DNA of 64,000 bases from Streptomyces thermodiastaticus. GTDB lineage: Bacteria; Actinomycetota; Actinomycetes; Streptomycetales; Streptomycetaceae. This document shows positions 53,753 through 62,067 of this stretch, piece after piece. A model generated the notes under the pieces. The model saw only the letters and a program-made list of their open reading frames with translations, had not been told where the DNA came from and did no database searches. The translations under genes were made by a program, and so were the position numbers. Location of the stretch: contig NZ_BNBV01000020.1 in the NCBI RefSeq assembly GCF_014656135.1, positions 62,001-126,000 of the forward strand, given 5' to 3'. How positions within the stretch are numbered: position 1 is the stretch's first letter; each line of letters opens with the position of its first letter.

Positions 53753-53842
53753 CGGGTCCGTCCGTCCCGTGCCGTTCCATGCCGTCCCGTGCCGTTCCGT
53801 GCCGCCACGGCCGTCCCCTGCCCGGCGCCGGGAGCGGTGCCC

Positions 53843-54685
53843 CTACGCTCCCTGCTGCTGATCCTGGGCGGGGGCCACCAGCGCGGACCAGGTGTCCGGG
53901 CCGACGACGCCGTCGGGTGCGAGGGCGTGGGCGGTCTGGTAGGCGGTGACCGCCTGGGTGGTCGCGTCGTCGAAGGTGCCGTTCGCCGGCACAGGGTGGC
54001 CGTGGACGGTGAGCAGGCGCTGCACGGCGGTCACGGCGGGTCCGCGGTCGCCGGCGCGGACGGTGAGTATCAGGGCGTGCCAGGTGTCGGGGCCGGTGAT
54101 GCCGTCGTCGGTGAGGGAACGGTCGCGCTGGTAGACGGTGACCTGGCTCTTGGTCGCCGGGCCGTAGGCCGCGTCGGGTGCGGTGCGGTAGCCGTGGGCG
54201 GTCAGGAGGAGCTGGATCGCGGCGACGGTTTCGCCGCGGTCGCCGGGCTTGACGACCGGCCAGCTGCGGCGGCCGGGGCGCGGCGTCTGCGCGTTCCCCG
54301 AGCCGGGGCCGCCGGGGGACGCGTCCCCTGTTCCGGGACCGGGCGATGCACCGGATGCGCCACCGATCGTGCCGGGGTCCTGCGGGACGTACGGGTCGGC
54401 GGTCGGCGTGGATTCCCGGGTGTCCTCGGTGTCCTGGGCGTTATCGGTGGGCTCCAGGTCGCCGAAGCCGTCCGCGTTCGGGTCGCAGGCGTCGTACGAC
54501 ACGCAGTCCTCGGCGGGTGGTGCGGCCGCCGGGAGCGGTGGGCTGTCGGCGCGGCCCTGGGCGTTCTGGTAGGCGGAGGCCGCCATGGTCAGGGCGGCGA
54601 TGACGAAAATGGCCAGCACCAAGGGGCGGCTGCGGAGCCAGTCGGCCAGCCGTCGTGCGGCCGAGGCGGGGGCGTTGCCGGTCAT
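53843..54685 (-). CDS. Membrane-anchored peptidoglycan-binding protein
   Basis: A 280-residue protein with a short cytosolic N-terminus, one hydrophobic helix (about 23-40), an acidic Asp/Pro/Thr/Gly linker, and two PG_binding_1 domains (about 145-205 and 213-273). These carry the repeats LLLTAHGYRTAPDAAYGPAT / DDGITGPDTW and LLTVHGHPVPANGTFDDAT / PDGVVGPDTW. It likely clings to the cell wall. The start at 54685 was preferred because the longer frame adds a Pro-rich stretch encoded by DNA repeats (54720-54805). It lies beside a murein hydrolase gene of the same orientation. Confidence 0.85.
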   Translation of the reverse strand: MTGNAPASAARRLADWLRSRPLVLAIFVIAALTMAASAYQNAQGRADSPPLPAAAPPAEDCVSYDACDPNADGFGDLEPTDNAQDTEDTRESTPTADPYVPQDPGTIGGASGASPGPGTGDASPGGPGSGNAQTPRPGRRSWPVVKPGDRGETVAAIQLLLTAHGYRTAPDAAYGPATKSQVTVYQRDRSLTDDGITGPDTWHALILTVRAGDRGPAVTAVQRLLTVHGHPVPANGTFDDATTQAVTAYQTAHALAPDGVVGPDTWSALVAPAQDQQQGA

Positions 54686-54717
54686 GCGGTCCTCGGTCCT
54701 CTCCTGTGCGATCAGGG

Positions 54718-54805
54718 GCCGTGAAGGGGCTTGAAGGGGCTTGAAGGGGCCGGTAGGCCTGAAGGGTTGTCGGGGGCCGGTAGGCCTGAAGGGGCCGTTG
54801 GGGGC
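54718..54805. repeat. GC-rich direct repeats upstream of the PG-binding gene
   Basis: Three ggggcttgaa-like units are followed by two copies of ggggccggtaggcctgaagg (one base different between them). They lie between the murein hydrolase and the PG-binding gene. They may be a slippage product. Confidence 0.7.
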
Positions 54806-54891
54806 CATGGGAACGGGGCGGGGCACCGGTGCGTGTGCGCGGTGCCCCGCCCGTTCACGTGCAAGGTGTGGTCAGCGCTGCTGGAGACCGG

Positions 54892-56592
54892 TCACTTCCA
54901 GGCGCAGTGGACGTGGGTGCTGTGACCCTTGTCGCCCGGGCCGAGGACCTCGGTCGCACCGAGCTTGCGGCAGGCCGTCATGAAGGCGCGGTGCGGTGCG
55001 CCGCTGCCGACGTGGATGCCGTTGATCTCGTTGACGTCGAAGCTGAGACCCCGGTAGTGGCGGGAGTTCTTGCTGTGGACACCGCCCACGAACTCGCTGA
55101 CGTTCATGCGGTACCCGTAGGAGTTGCGCAGGGTCAGCAGGCCGCGCAGCATCCGCGGATCGAGCTGGACACGCCTGGCCCCGACGTGGCTCTGCGGGCT
55201 GGTCAGCGCGCCCTTGCCGGCGGCCATGTCGACGATGTTGGCGTAGGCGGTGGAACCGCTGTGCCGGGTCTCGGAGTGCGCACGGGCGAACGTGATGCCC
55301 GGGGTCTTCAGCAGCTGCTTGGCCAGGGCGACGGCGTCACCCGTGGCGGGCGTGCCGGAGCCGCCGCCGCTGCGGTCGGTGAGCAGGGCGCTCCACGTCC
55401 GGGGACCGGCGATGCCGTCGGCCTGCAGACCCTTCGTGCTCTGGAAGGAACGGACGGCGGCCGCGGTGCCGGAGCCGAAGATGCCGTCGGTGCGCAGCTG
55501 GGCGCCGGAGTCGTTGAGCTGGTGCTGCAGGGCCGTGACCGCCGGGCCCCGGGCCCCCTGCTTGAGGGTGACGATCAGGGCTCCCCAGGTCTTCGGACCG
55601 ACCATCCCGTCGGCGTCCAGGCCATGGGCGGACTGGAAGGACTTCACCGCGGCCACCGTCTTCGGTCCGTAGACGCCGTCTGCGTCCAGGCGCGCCCCGG
55701 CGGCGTTCAGGAGCAGCTGCGCGGTGACGACGTCGGTGCCGCGGCTGTTCGTCTTCAGCACGGGCGCTCCGGTGACCGGTGCCTGAGTGGACGGCGCGGT
55801 GCCGCCGCCGTTTCCGCTCAGGTGCGCGAGCCGACGGAGCTCGGCGAGCGATCCGCGGAAGACGTTCAGGTCGACGTGGCCGTTGGACGGGATACCCGGC
55901 ACGCTGCCGTTCTCCGCGTACTGCCAGATCTTCCAGCCCTGCACGGCGCCTGGCACCGGCGCGGGCTCGTTGGAGCCGCTCTTGTACCGGGGCTGCCACA
56001 TCACATGCCCGGCGAACACCGAGCCGTCGCCGCCCATGCAGGCATCCACGAACGCCTTCGTGGTGTAGACGATCGGCTTCACGCCCAGCTGCGAGGTGAC
56101 GGTGTTGAGGAAGGTGCGCACGCCGGCGGTGCTGAAGTTGGCGGGGCACTTGCCGCCTGTCTCTTCGAGGTCGAGCACCGGGGGCAGTTCGCCCGCGGCC
56201 TTGCCCGTGTAGCCGGCCGCCTTCACCGTGGTGAGGAAGTTGCGGGCCTGGTCGGCCGCCGGGGTGCGGCCGTAGAAGTGGTACGGGCCGTGGGGCAGGC
56301 CGGCCTGCCGTGCGCCGCGCAGGTCACGGCTGAACCACGGGTCCTGCACGTCGGCGCCCTCAGTGGCCTTGATGAAGGCGAACTGCTGGCCGGAGGAACG
56401 GACCCGGTTCCAGTCGATGGCGCTGCCGTTGCTGTGGTTGTGGTGGCTGACGTCGACGCCCTTGACCGCGTACGAGGAGGGCGAGGCGGCGTCCGCGGGG
56501 AGCACGGTGATACCCGCGAAGATCATCCCTCCGGTCGCGACCACGGCGCTCGCCCAGCCGGCGGTCTTCTTCTTCCTGCTCGTCCAGTTCAC
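54892..56592 (-). CDS. Secreted murein hydrolase: GH25 muramidase, two PG-binding domains, M15-like peptidase
   Basis: A 566-residue exported protein with a signal peptide (1-35, KKKTAGWASAVVATGGMIF, cleavage near ADAAS). The GH25 domain (43-245) has D47 in VKGVDVSHHN, and D141/E143 in PPVLDLEETGG. PG_binding_1 domains lie at about 283-339 and 347-403. The C-terminal part (413-566) looks like an M15 D-Ala-D-Ala carboxypeptidase: H512 and D519 in RHYRGLSFDV, H560 and H562 in HSTHVHCAW. It may thus cut both glycan and peptide. GTG follows GGAAGAGAA. A divergent HTH regulator adjoins. Confidence 0.88.
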   Translation of the reverse strand: MNWTSRKKKTAGWASAVVATGGMIFAGITVLPADAASPSSYAVKGVDVSHHNHSNGSAIDWNRVRSSGQQFAFIKATEGADVQDPWFSRDLRGARQAGLPHGPYHFYGRTPAADQARNFLTTVKAAGYTGKAAGELPPVLDLEETGGKCPANFSTAGVRTFLNTVTSQLGVKPIVYTTKAFVDACMGGDGSVFAGHVMWQPRYKSGSNEPAPVPGAVQGWKIWQYAENGSVPGIPSNGHVDLNVFRGSLAELRRLAHLSGNGGGTAPSTQAPVTGAPVLKTNSRGTDVVTAQLLLNAAGARLDADGVYGPKTVAAVKSFQSAHGLDADGMVGPKTWGALIVTLKQGARGPAVTALQHQLNDSGAQLRTDGIFGSGTAAAVRSFQSTKGLQADGIAGPRTWSALLTDRSGGGSGTPATGDAVALAKQLLKTPGITFARAHSETRHSGSTAYANIVDMAAGKGALTSPQSHVGARRVQLDPRMLRGLLTLRNSYGYRMNVSEFVGGVHSKNSRHYRGLSFDVNEINGIHVGSGAPHRAFMTACRKLGATEVLGPGDKGHSTHVHCAWK

Positions 56593-56799
56593 TTCTCTTC
56601 CTCCCGTCGGCCGCCCGCCCGGACACCGGCCCAAGAGCCGGGGGCAGGAGGCTGGTTGAGGTCGGTTCGCCGCGGTCCGTGCGGCTCGGGAGAGGAAGAT
56701 GACCGTCCCGTTGTCCCAGCGCTAGAGTCATGGTGAAAGTGGGTCACATTGGGACACACGAGTCATTGACCAGCGTATTTCTGATGTGATGGGGGAGTC

Positions 56800-57879
56800 G
56801 TGGGACAGTTCGGGACACCCGCGGGACATGACGGGCCGGGTCAGGACGGGATCGGCGACGGGACGGCCGACGGCACTCGGGACACCACCGCCGACGAGCC
56901 GTCGCCGGAGCTCGTCGAACTGATCGCGGCGATCCGCCGGTGCATGGCCGAGCTCAGCTGGTCGTACCACGTGCTGGGCCGCAGGACGAACGCCTCCTCC
57001 AGCACTTGGAACCGCTGGTGCACCCAGACCCGGCTGCCGCGCCGGGACGCCCTGGTCAGCTTCGCCGAGGCCGCCCCTGAAGTCGTCGGCCGCCACCGGC
57101 TCCTCGCCCTGTGGGATGCGGCCCTGGCAGCGCAGGAGTCCGCACGGAAGGCGGAGACCTCCGCATGGCAGACGGAGACGTCCGCAGGGGCACCGAAGAC
57201 GGCCGCACGGAGCACGGACACGCAGGCGCCATCGCCGTCAGCGGCGGAGACCGCGCCCGCTCCTCCGCAGCCCTCCTCGACCACTCCGGCCACTCCGGCC
57301 ACCCCGGCTGCAGCAGCCGCCCCGCCGGCTCCGGTCGGCCGCCGCTTCAGCCTCGGCTCACTGCTGCTGGGCGCCGCCGGAGTGCTCGCCTTAGGAGCAA
57401 GCATCACGGTGTGGATCATGAGCGCGAACGCCGACGACACGCCCGGCGGACAGGCGGCCGCACCACCCGCCACGACGGCCGCACCGATAACCGTCCAGCC
57501 TTCACCCACCATCAGCTGCCACGGCGCGACCTGCGCCGCGCTGGACCCGGCCCGCACGCACTGTGCCGACGACGCGGTCACCGCCTACAGCGGCCAGAAG
57601 TACGGGGCGACGATCGAGCTGCGGCACAGCCCGTCCTGTGGGACGGTCTGGGCGAAGATGAGCCACACGTTCGCCGGCGACCGGGTCACCGTCACCCACC
57701 GGGACGGCCACTCGGAGGAGTACCGCCAGCAGTACGGCCGCGACGCCCACACCCTGATGCTCGTCGTCGACACCCCGGAGGACGCGAAGGCCTGCGCCAT
57801 CATCCAGGACCGCGGCACCGTCTGCGCCACCCACCGGGGACCCGTGACGCCCGCCGCCGTCTCGGCGAGGAGCAGCTGA
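56800..57879 (+). CDS. HTH regulator with membrane helix and DUF2690-type domain
   Basis: A 359-residue product with an N-terminal HTH-like domain (about 35-100: VELIAAIRRCMAELSWSYH, RRTNASSSTWNRWC), a Thr/Ala/Pro linker, one membrane helix (about 187-207), and an outer DUF2690 domain (about 230-345) with Cys in CHGATCAALDPARTHC and the IELRHSPSCGTVWAKM segment. It is a relative of the 41603-42622 protein. Codon 198 is a TTA (57391-57393), in the membrane helix, so translation may depend on bldA tRNA. GGGGGAG precedes the GTG. It is divergent from the murein hydrolase. Confidence 0.85.
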   Translation: MGQFGTPAGHDGPGQDGIGDGTADGTRDTTADEPSPELVELIAAIRRCMAELSWSYHVLGRRTNASSSTWNRWCTQTRLPRRDALVSFAEAAPEVVGRHRLLALWDAALAAQESARKAETSAWQTETSAGAPKTAARSTDTQAPSPSAAETAPAPPQPSSTTPATPATPAAAAAPPAPVGRRFSLGSLLLGAAGVLALGASITVWIMSANADDTPGGQAAAPPATTAAPITVQPSPTISCHGATCAALDPARTHCADDAVTAYSGQKYGATIELRHSPSCGTVWAKMSHTFAGDRVTVTHRDGHSEEYRQQYGRDAHTLMLVVDTPEDAKACAIIQDRGTVCATHRGPVTPAAVSARSS

Positions 57880-58273
57880 CGCAACGCGTCACCGCAGCGC
57901 GCCGCATCACGGTGCGCGGCGAGCGCCGTCACCGTCTCCCTCACAAAGCCGCCACGGTCACTTCGCCGCACACGGGCACCGGACACCGGCCACCGGCCAC
58001 GATCGTGGCCCGCACCCCGGCTTCCTCTCGGACGGGGGTGCGGGCCACACGTTCCCCGATCAGCCCAGTCGGCGGATCAAACGTGTACGCACCGCAGCCC
58101 CTCACTGTTGACCTGACGCCGTGTCACATCAATCACGGTTGCAGAGCAGGAAGTCGGTGAAACACTCACCCCAGGCGGGCAGAACAGTCCGACACAATCG
58201 CCCTTCTCCCGCCTCCTGTACTGCGCGATCGTGCACATACACCCGAATCTCGCCGAGGAAAGAGAACCATCCC
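57880..58273. other. Gap between the HTH regulator and the kelch gene
   Basis: Contains a 14-bp terminator stem (58005-58048) and the leader or promoter of the kelch gene; TTGACC at 58108-58113 is a possible -35 without a clear -10. No gene is supported. Confidence 0.5.
58005..58048 (+). terminator. Terminator of the HTH regulator gene
   Basis: GTGGCCCGCACCCC (58005-58018) pairs perfectly with GGGGTGCGGGCCAC (58035-58048). Confidence 0.8.
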
Positions 58274-59263
58274 GTGCGTCCCGTGAACCGCCTTCGCAGC
58301 GCCCGCTCACTCGCCGTCGGTGCCGCGGTCGGCGCTGCCGTCCTCGCCCTGACCGGCGCCGCTCCCGCCATGGCCGTTGGCACGCAGGCCGCAGCCTCTT
58401 GGTCCACCCTGCCTGCCTACCCGACCCCGATCGAGGACAACGTTGTCGGCATCCACGACGGGACCCTGTACTCCGTGTCCGGCACCACCGGCACCGCACG
58501 GACAGCCGCCACGTTCGCCTACACCCCGGGCAGCGGCTGGACCCAGCGAGCCAGCATCCCGGTGTCCCGGGAGAACGCCTCGGGCGCCTTCATCGGCAAC
58601 AGGTTCTACGTCACCGGCGGCTGGGACCTCTCCCTCCAGCCGACGGGCACGACCAACGTCTACGACCCGGCCTCCGACACCTGGAAGACCGCCGCAACCA
58701 ACCCCGCCCCGGCCGCGGCAGCGGGGACAGCGGTTGTGAACGACACGCTCTACACGATCGGCGGCTGCACCGACAGCACCTGCACGATGACCGACACGGT
58801 CACCGCGTACGACCCGGCCACCGACACCTGGACCACAAAGGCCGCCTACCCGGTCAAGGCCGCCTTCGTCTCCTGCGCCGTGCTCGCGGACATGATCTAC
58901 TGCGCCGGCGGCGACACCCGCACCTCCGTGCTGAACAGCGCCTACTCCTACGACCCCGCCCAGGACACCTGGTCTCCCATCGCGGATCTGCCCGCAAACA
59001 CCATGGCCGCGGCGTCGGGCGCGGTGAACGGCCGGTTCCTGGTCCAGGGCGGCCTCGCCGGCACCGGCCTGAGCTCGGTGACGAACCGGGGCTGGTCCTA
59101 CGACCCGGCGACCGACACCTGGTCCGCCCTGCCCGCCTCGCCGGCAGCCGAGGCCCGCGGCGGCTCCACCAGTGACGGCTCCGCTCTCTACGTCGTCGGT
59201 GGCCGCCCCACGCCGTCCGCCGACCAGATCTCCGACACGACGCAGGTGCTGCGCGCCGGCTGA
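58274..59263 (+). CDS. Secreted kelch-repeat protein
   Basis: A 329-residue protein with a signal peptide (about 1-35, AVGAAVGAAVLALTGAAPAMA) followed by kelch repeats across residues 40-325. Repeated hallmarks are the YDPA-DTW blocks (VYDPASDTW, AYDPATDTW, SYDPAQDTW, SYDPATDTW) and GG pairs at strand ends, giving about six blades, enough for one beta-propeller. In Streptomyces such propellers often follow proteases; here it stands alone. The GTG is preceded by GAGGAAAGA at 12 nt. A terminator follows. Binding partner unknown. Confidence 0.88.
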   Translation: MRPVNRLRSARSLAVGAAVGAAVLALTGAAPAMAVGTQAAASWSTLPAYPTPIEDNVVGIHDGTLYSVSGTTGTARTAATFAYTPGSGWTQRASIPVSRENASGAFIGNRFYVTGGWDLSLQPTGTTNVYDPASDTWKTAATNPAPAAAAGTAVVNDTLYTIGGCTDSTCTMTDTVTAYDPATDTWTTKAAYPVKAAFVSCAVLADMIYCAGGDTRTSVLNSAYSYDPAQDTWSPIADLPANTMAAASGAVNGRFLVQGGLAGTGLSSVTNRGWSYDPATDTWSALPASPAAEARGGSTSDGSALYVVGGRPTPSADQISDTTQVLRAG

Positions 59264-59610
59264 CAGCAAAGGTGACGGCATGACACCTGCAGGCGGGGCG
59301 TGCACGGCAGCACGCCCCGCCTTCGCGGATCGGTGGCTCCCCTGTAGGGGGCTGAGAGATGGTGCGCAACGAAGCAGTCGCCGAACTCCTTCGTCACACC
59401 GCCGCACGCGGCCGCTGGAGACAGCGTGGCCGCCTGCGTCTGACGCCCCGTCCTGTCGCACAGGACTCGCCGACTTGAGCTTCTCCGCACCTCATCAGAC
59501 CGCCCAGCGACTGCGTTCCACGGTCTCCCGATAGAAGTAGATCCACAACCCAACTACGCTCGAAGTGCTCGAATCGATGACATCTGTCGAGTAACCCCGG
59601 GGGGAGTCGG
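59264..59610. other. Gap between the kelch gene and the toxin-like gene
   Basis: After the kelch terminator, this region shows no gene that I can support. It must hold the toxin promoter; TACGCT near 59560 could be a -10, without a good -35. GGGGGGAG lies just before the toxin GTG. Confidence 0.5.
59292..59321 (+). terminator. Kelch gene terminator
   Basis: GGCGGGGCGTG (59292-59302) pairs perfectly with CACGCCCCGCC (59311-59321), 8-nt loop. Confidence 0.8.
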
Positions 59611-62067
59611 GTGCACATTCTCGACCCGGAAGAGATCCCGCACTTCACGGGTGACCTGGATGCACTGGAGCGGGACTGTGCGGCGCTGGCGAAGGATGCA
59701 GGTCATGTCCGGAGCACAGGCGCGGACGTTCACAACCGTTTCCAGGGCCTGTCGGCGTACTACACCGCGCCCGAGGCCGAGCAGTTGTTCGCCACGACAC
59801 AGCCAGTCAAAGAGCGGACAGACACCTTCGCAGGCGATCTCGAGACCGTCTCCAGCGCGCTGGCGGCGTATGCGTCAGAGGTCCGGCCTTTGGTGAAGAA
59901 GCTGGAAAACCTCAAGCGCGAGGCGACCGCGTTCGTCAACGAGTTCGAGAACGACGACGACTGGAACGACGATGAGGACAAGGTTGACCAGCACAACCGA
60001 ATCCGGGACGAGATCACCCAGACCGTGGCCGCGTTCTGGGCGGCCGAGCGCACCTGCCACAACAAGATCACCGCACTGTGGCACGGCACGCAGATGGTCG
60101 CCGGGGACGGGTCGGACAAGAAGAACCAGTACGGGTTCAACGCCGAAGACCTGAAGAACGCGAAGCTTCCCTGGGGTGACCCTGTCGAGGAGAAGCACCA
60201 CTGGTGGGAGGTCGGTCACTGGGTCAAGTCATTTGTGTGGGACGGTCTGATCGTCGACGGCGTGTGGGGGACGATCAAGGGCCTGGGCACGCTGGTCGGG
60301 TTCGGCGGCTGGAAGGCCATGGGGCAGGCGTGGAAAGGCCTCGCCCAGCTCGCCACCGGCATCGCCCTGACCGCGATCCCGGGTGTGGGCGCGGCCTTCT
60401 GGACTCTCCCCGACGACAAGCTGCCGTCCTGGATCCGTGACTCGCGTACCGCGATGAAGGAGACCGGCAAGGCCCTGGTCGCCTGGGACGAGTGGAGCAA
60501 GAACCCCGCCCGCGCCGCCGGAGCCGTCACCTTCAACGTGCTGACCACCGTCTTCACCGGTGGCGCCGGCGGTGCGGCCTCGGATGCGGGGAAGGCCGGT
60601 GCGGCCGCCCGGGCGATCTCGCTCGCGGGCAAGGCGGGTCACTTCATCGACCCGATGACCTACATTGCCAAGGGCGCGGGTGCGGGGTTGTCGAAGATCG
60701 GCGACATCGCCAAGGGACTGAGAGGCGTCGGCAACATCGACATCCCCACCCTCCCGGACAACGCCATCACCCTGCCCGAAGGCACCGTCCACCTGCCCGA
60801 CGGCACGGTCCACCTGCCCGAGGGCTCCCCCATCCCGCAGGGCGCAACCCAATTACCCAACGGCACCATCGAGCTGCCCCACGACGTCCCCGTGCTGCCC
60901 GAGGGCACGATGAAACTGCCGAGCGTGGACGGGTCCCCGGCCCAGTACATGGACCCGCACGGCAACCTGCTCGACCACCAAGGCCACATCGTCCAGCACG
61001 CCGACCAGGCACCCGTCGACGTCGTCGACAAGCCCCGGCCTGAGTCCCGCACCCCGGCCGCCGGCGCGAACTCCCCGCACACGCCCGCCCCGGTCACACA
61101 GCCCGCCATGGCAGCCGCGGGCGTCCACACCGCCGAACAGGCCGGCCACCACATCCGCCTCGGCAACAGCCTGGACCTCGACCTCGGCGACATCAGCCGC
61201 GTCGGCGACGACGTACCAACTACCCCCATCGTCCACGCCGACAGCAACGTCCTCACCATGCACATGGCCGACGACGTTCCAACCGTCCATGCCAGCGCCG
61301 ACCTGCCGGGCGACACGGACAATCACATCTCCGGCAGTCACGTGCCAGCTAACAGCACTCATGAACAAGGAGCGGGACAGCCTGCCGTACACGAGTCGGC
61401 AGCTTCAACCCTCGATGAGGGCAAGGCAGGTCACACAGAGGGCACTAGCATCACAAGTCATGACGGGGGCAGCGGCGGACATGAGCCACAGCCAAGCGAC
61501 GCTTCCGAGGAATCGGACTTCAGCGGTAGCAGCAACGAGGCGTCCAGCGAGGTGACGGACCAGGAGGCGGAACCCGGAAGGGATTCTCGAAGCACTACCG
61601 AGGGTATACAGGCGCCGCCAGCGAAGGAGTGGCCAGCCGCTGACGATATCGCGGGACCTGCCCGTGGAAAGACCCTCCTATACCCCAATGCACGGCACGA
61701 CCTCAGTGGCGTGCGGCATGGGCGCCCCGATGAAAAAAACACAGTGATTCTACCCGAGGTCAAAGAGGAAGTCCGACAGGACATTGCCGAGATTGCCGCA
61801 GGGCGAGCTGACTTTGACCCGGAAACTCAGCGCTATACCGTCAACGGCAGGAGGTATGCCGTTGAGCCTAGCGGCCGCATATTCCCCGTGGACGGTCCGG
61901 GATTTGTCGAAATGAATCGCGTCGAATACAGAGCCCTAAAGGAGATCATGAGAGCAAACGGCGATTGGTCAAGAGTAGAGGTGATGTTCAGCAAGGCACC
62001 CCTCTTTAGAGAGAACCCGCAAGCCGTCGAGAAGGCACTTGACCTTTATAGGAAGTATTACGGATGA
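59611..62067 (+). CDS. Polymorphic-toxin-like protein with WXG100/LXG-like N-terminus
   Basis: An 818-residue protein. The N-terminus (1-160) is a helical, WXG100/LXG-like export domain. A Trp/Gly-rich hydrophobic part (195-370) has possible membrane helices. Nine heptad-like LPxGTxx units run from 381 to 437, then a low-complexity Ser/His/Asp/Glu linker (440-680). The C-terminal domain (about 681-818, GPARGKTLLYPNARHDLSG onward) is the likely toxin and resembles no family I know. Its end overlaps the next gene by 4 nt. GC content falls after about 61300. Codon 415 is TTA. No signal peptide is seen, so a specialised secretion route is inferred. Confidence 0.75.
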   Translation: MHILDPEEIPHFTGDLDALERDCAALAKDAGHVRSTGADVHNRFQGLSAYYTAPEAEQLFATTQPVKERTDTFAGDLETVSSALAAYASEVRPLVKKLENLKREATAFVNEFENDDDWNDDEDKVDQHNRIRDEITQTVAAFWAAERTCHNKITALWHGTQMVAGDGSDKKNQYGFNAEDLKNAKLPWGDPVEEKHHWWEVGHWVKSFVWDGLIVDGVWGTIKGLGTLVGFGGWKAMGQAWKGLAQLATGIALTAIPGVGAAFWTLPDDKLPSWIRDSRTAMKETGKALVAWDEWSKNPARAAGAVTFNVLTTVFTGGAGGAASDAGKAGAAARAISLAGKAGHFIDPMTYIAKGAGAGLSKIGDIAKGLRGVGNIDIPTLPDNAITLPEGTVHLPDGTVHLPEGSPIPQGATQLPNGTIELPHDVPVLPEGTMKLPSVDGSPAQYMDPHGNLLDHQGHIVQHADQAPVDVVDKPRPESRTPAAGANSPHTPAPVTQPAMAAAGVHTAEQAGHHIRLGNSLDLDLGDISRVGDDVPTTPIVHADSNVLTMHMADDVPTVHASADLPGDTDNHISGSHVPANSTHEQGAGQPAVHESAASTLDEGKAGHTEGTSITSHDGGSGGHEPQPSDASEESDFSGSSNEASSEVTDQEAEPGRDSRSTTEGIQAPPAKEWPAADDIAGPARGKTLLYPNARHDLSGVRHGRPDEKNTVILPEVKEEVRQDIAEIAAGRADFDPETQRYTVNGRRYAVEPSGRIFPVDGPGFVEMNRVEYRALKEIMRANGDWSRVEVMFSKAPLFRENPQAVEKALDLYRKYYG
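60751..60921 (+). repeat. Heptad-like LPxGTxx repeats in the toxin-like protein
   Basis: Leu-Pro (once Ile-Pro) recurs every seven residues from 381 to 437 of the protein, with one six-residue step (402 to 408). Typical unit: LPEGTVH. It is a likely beta-roll or beta-helix stalk. Confidence 0.8.

Noticed and set aside
53757-53813. CCGTCCCGTGCCGTTCC-type repeats considered as a CRISPR-like array
   Set aside because: The units are directly adjacent with no unique spacers, so they are simple tandem repeats.
59359-59478. A short plus-strand frame starting MVRNEAVAELLRHTAARG
   Set aside because: No ribosome site, and the sequence becomes Arg/Pro-rich; it is more likely untranslated DNA upstream of the toxin gene.
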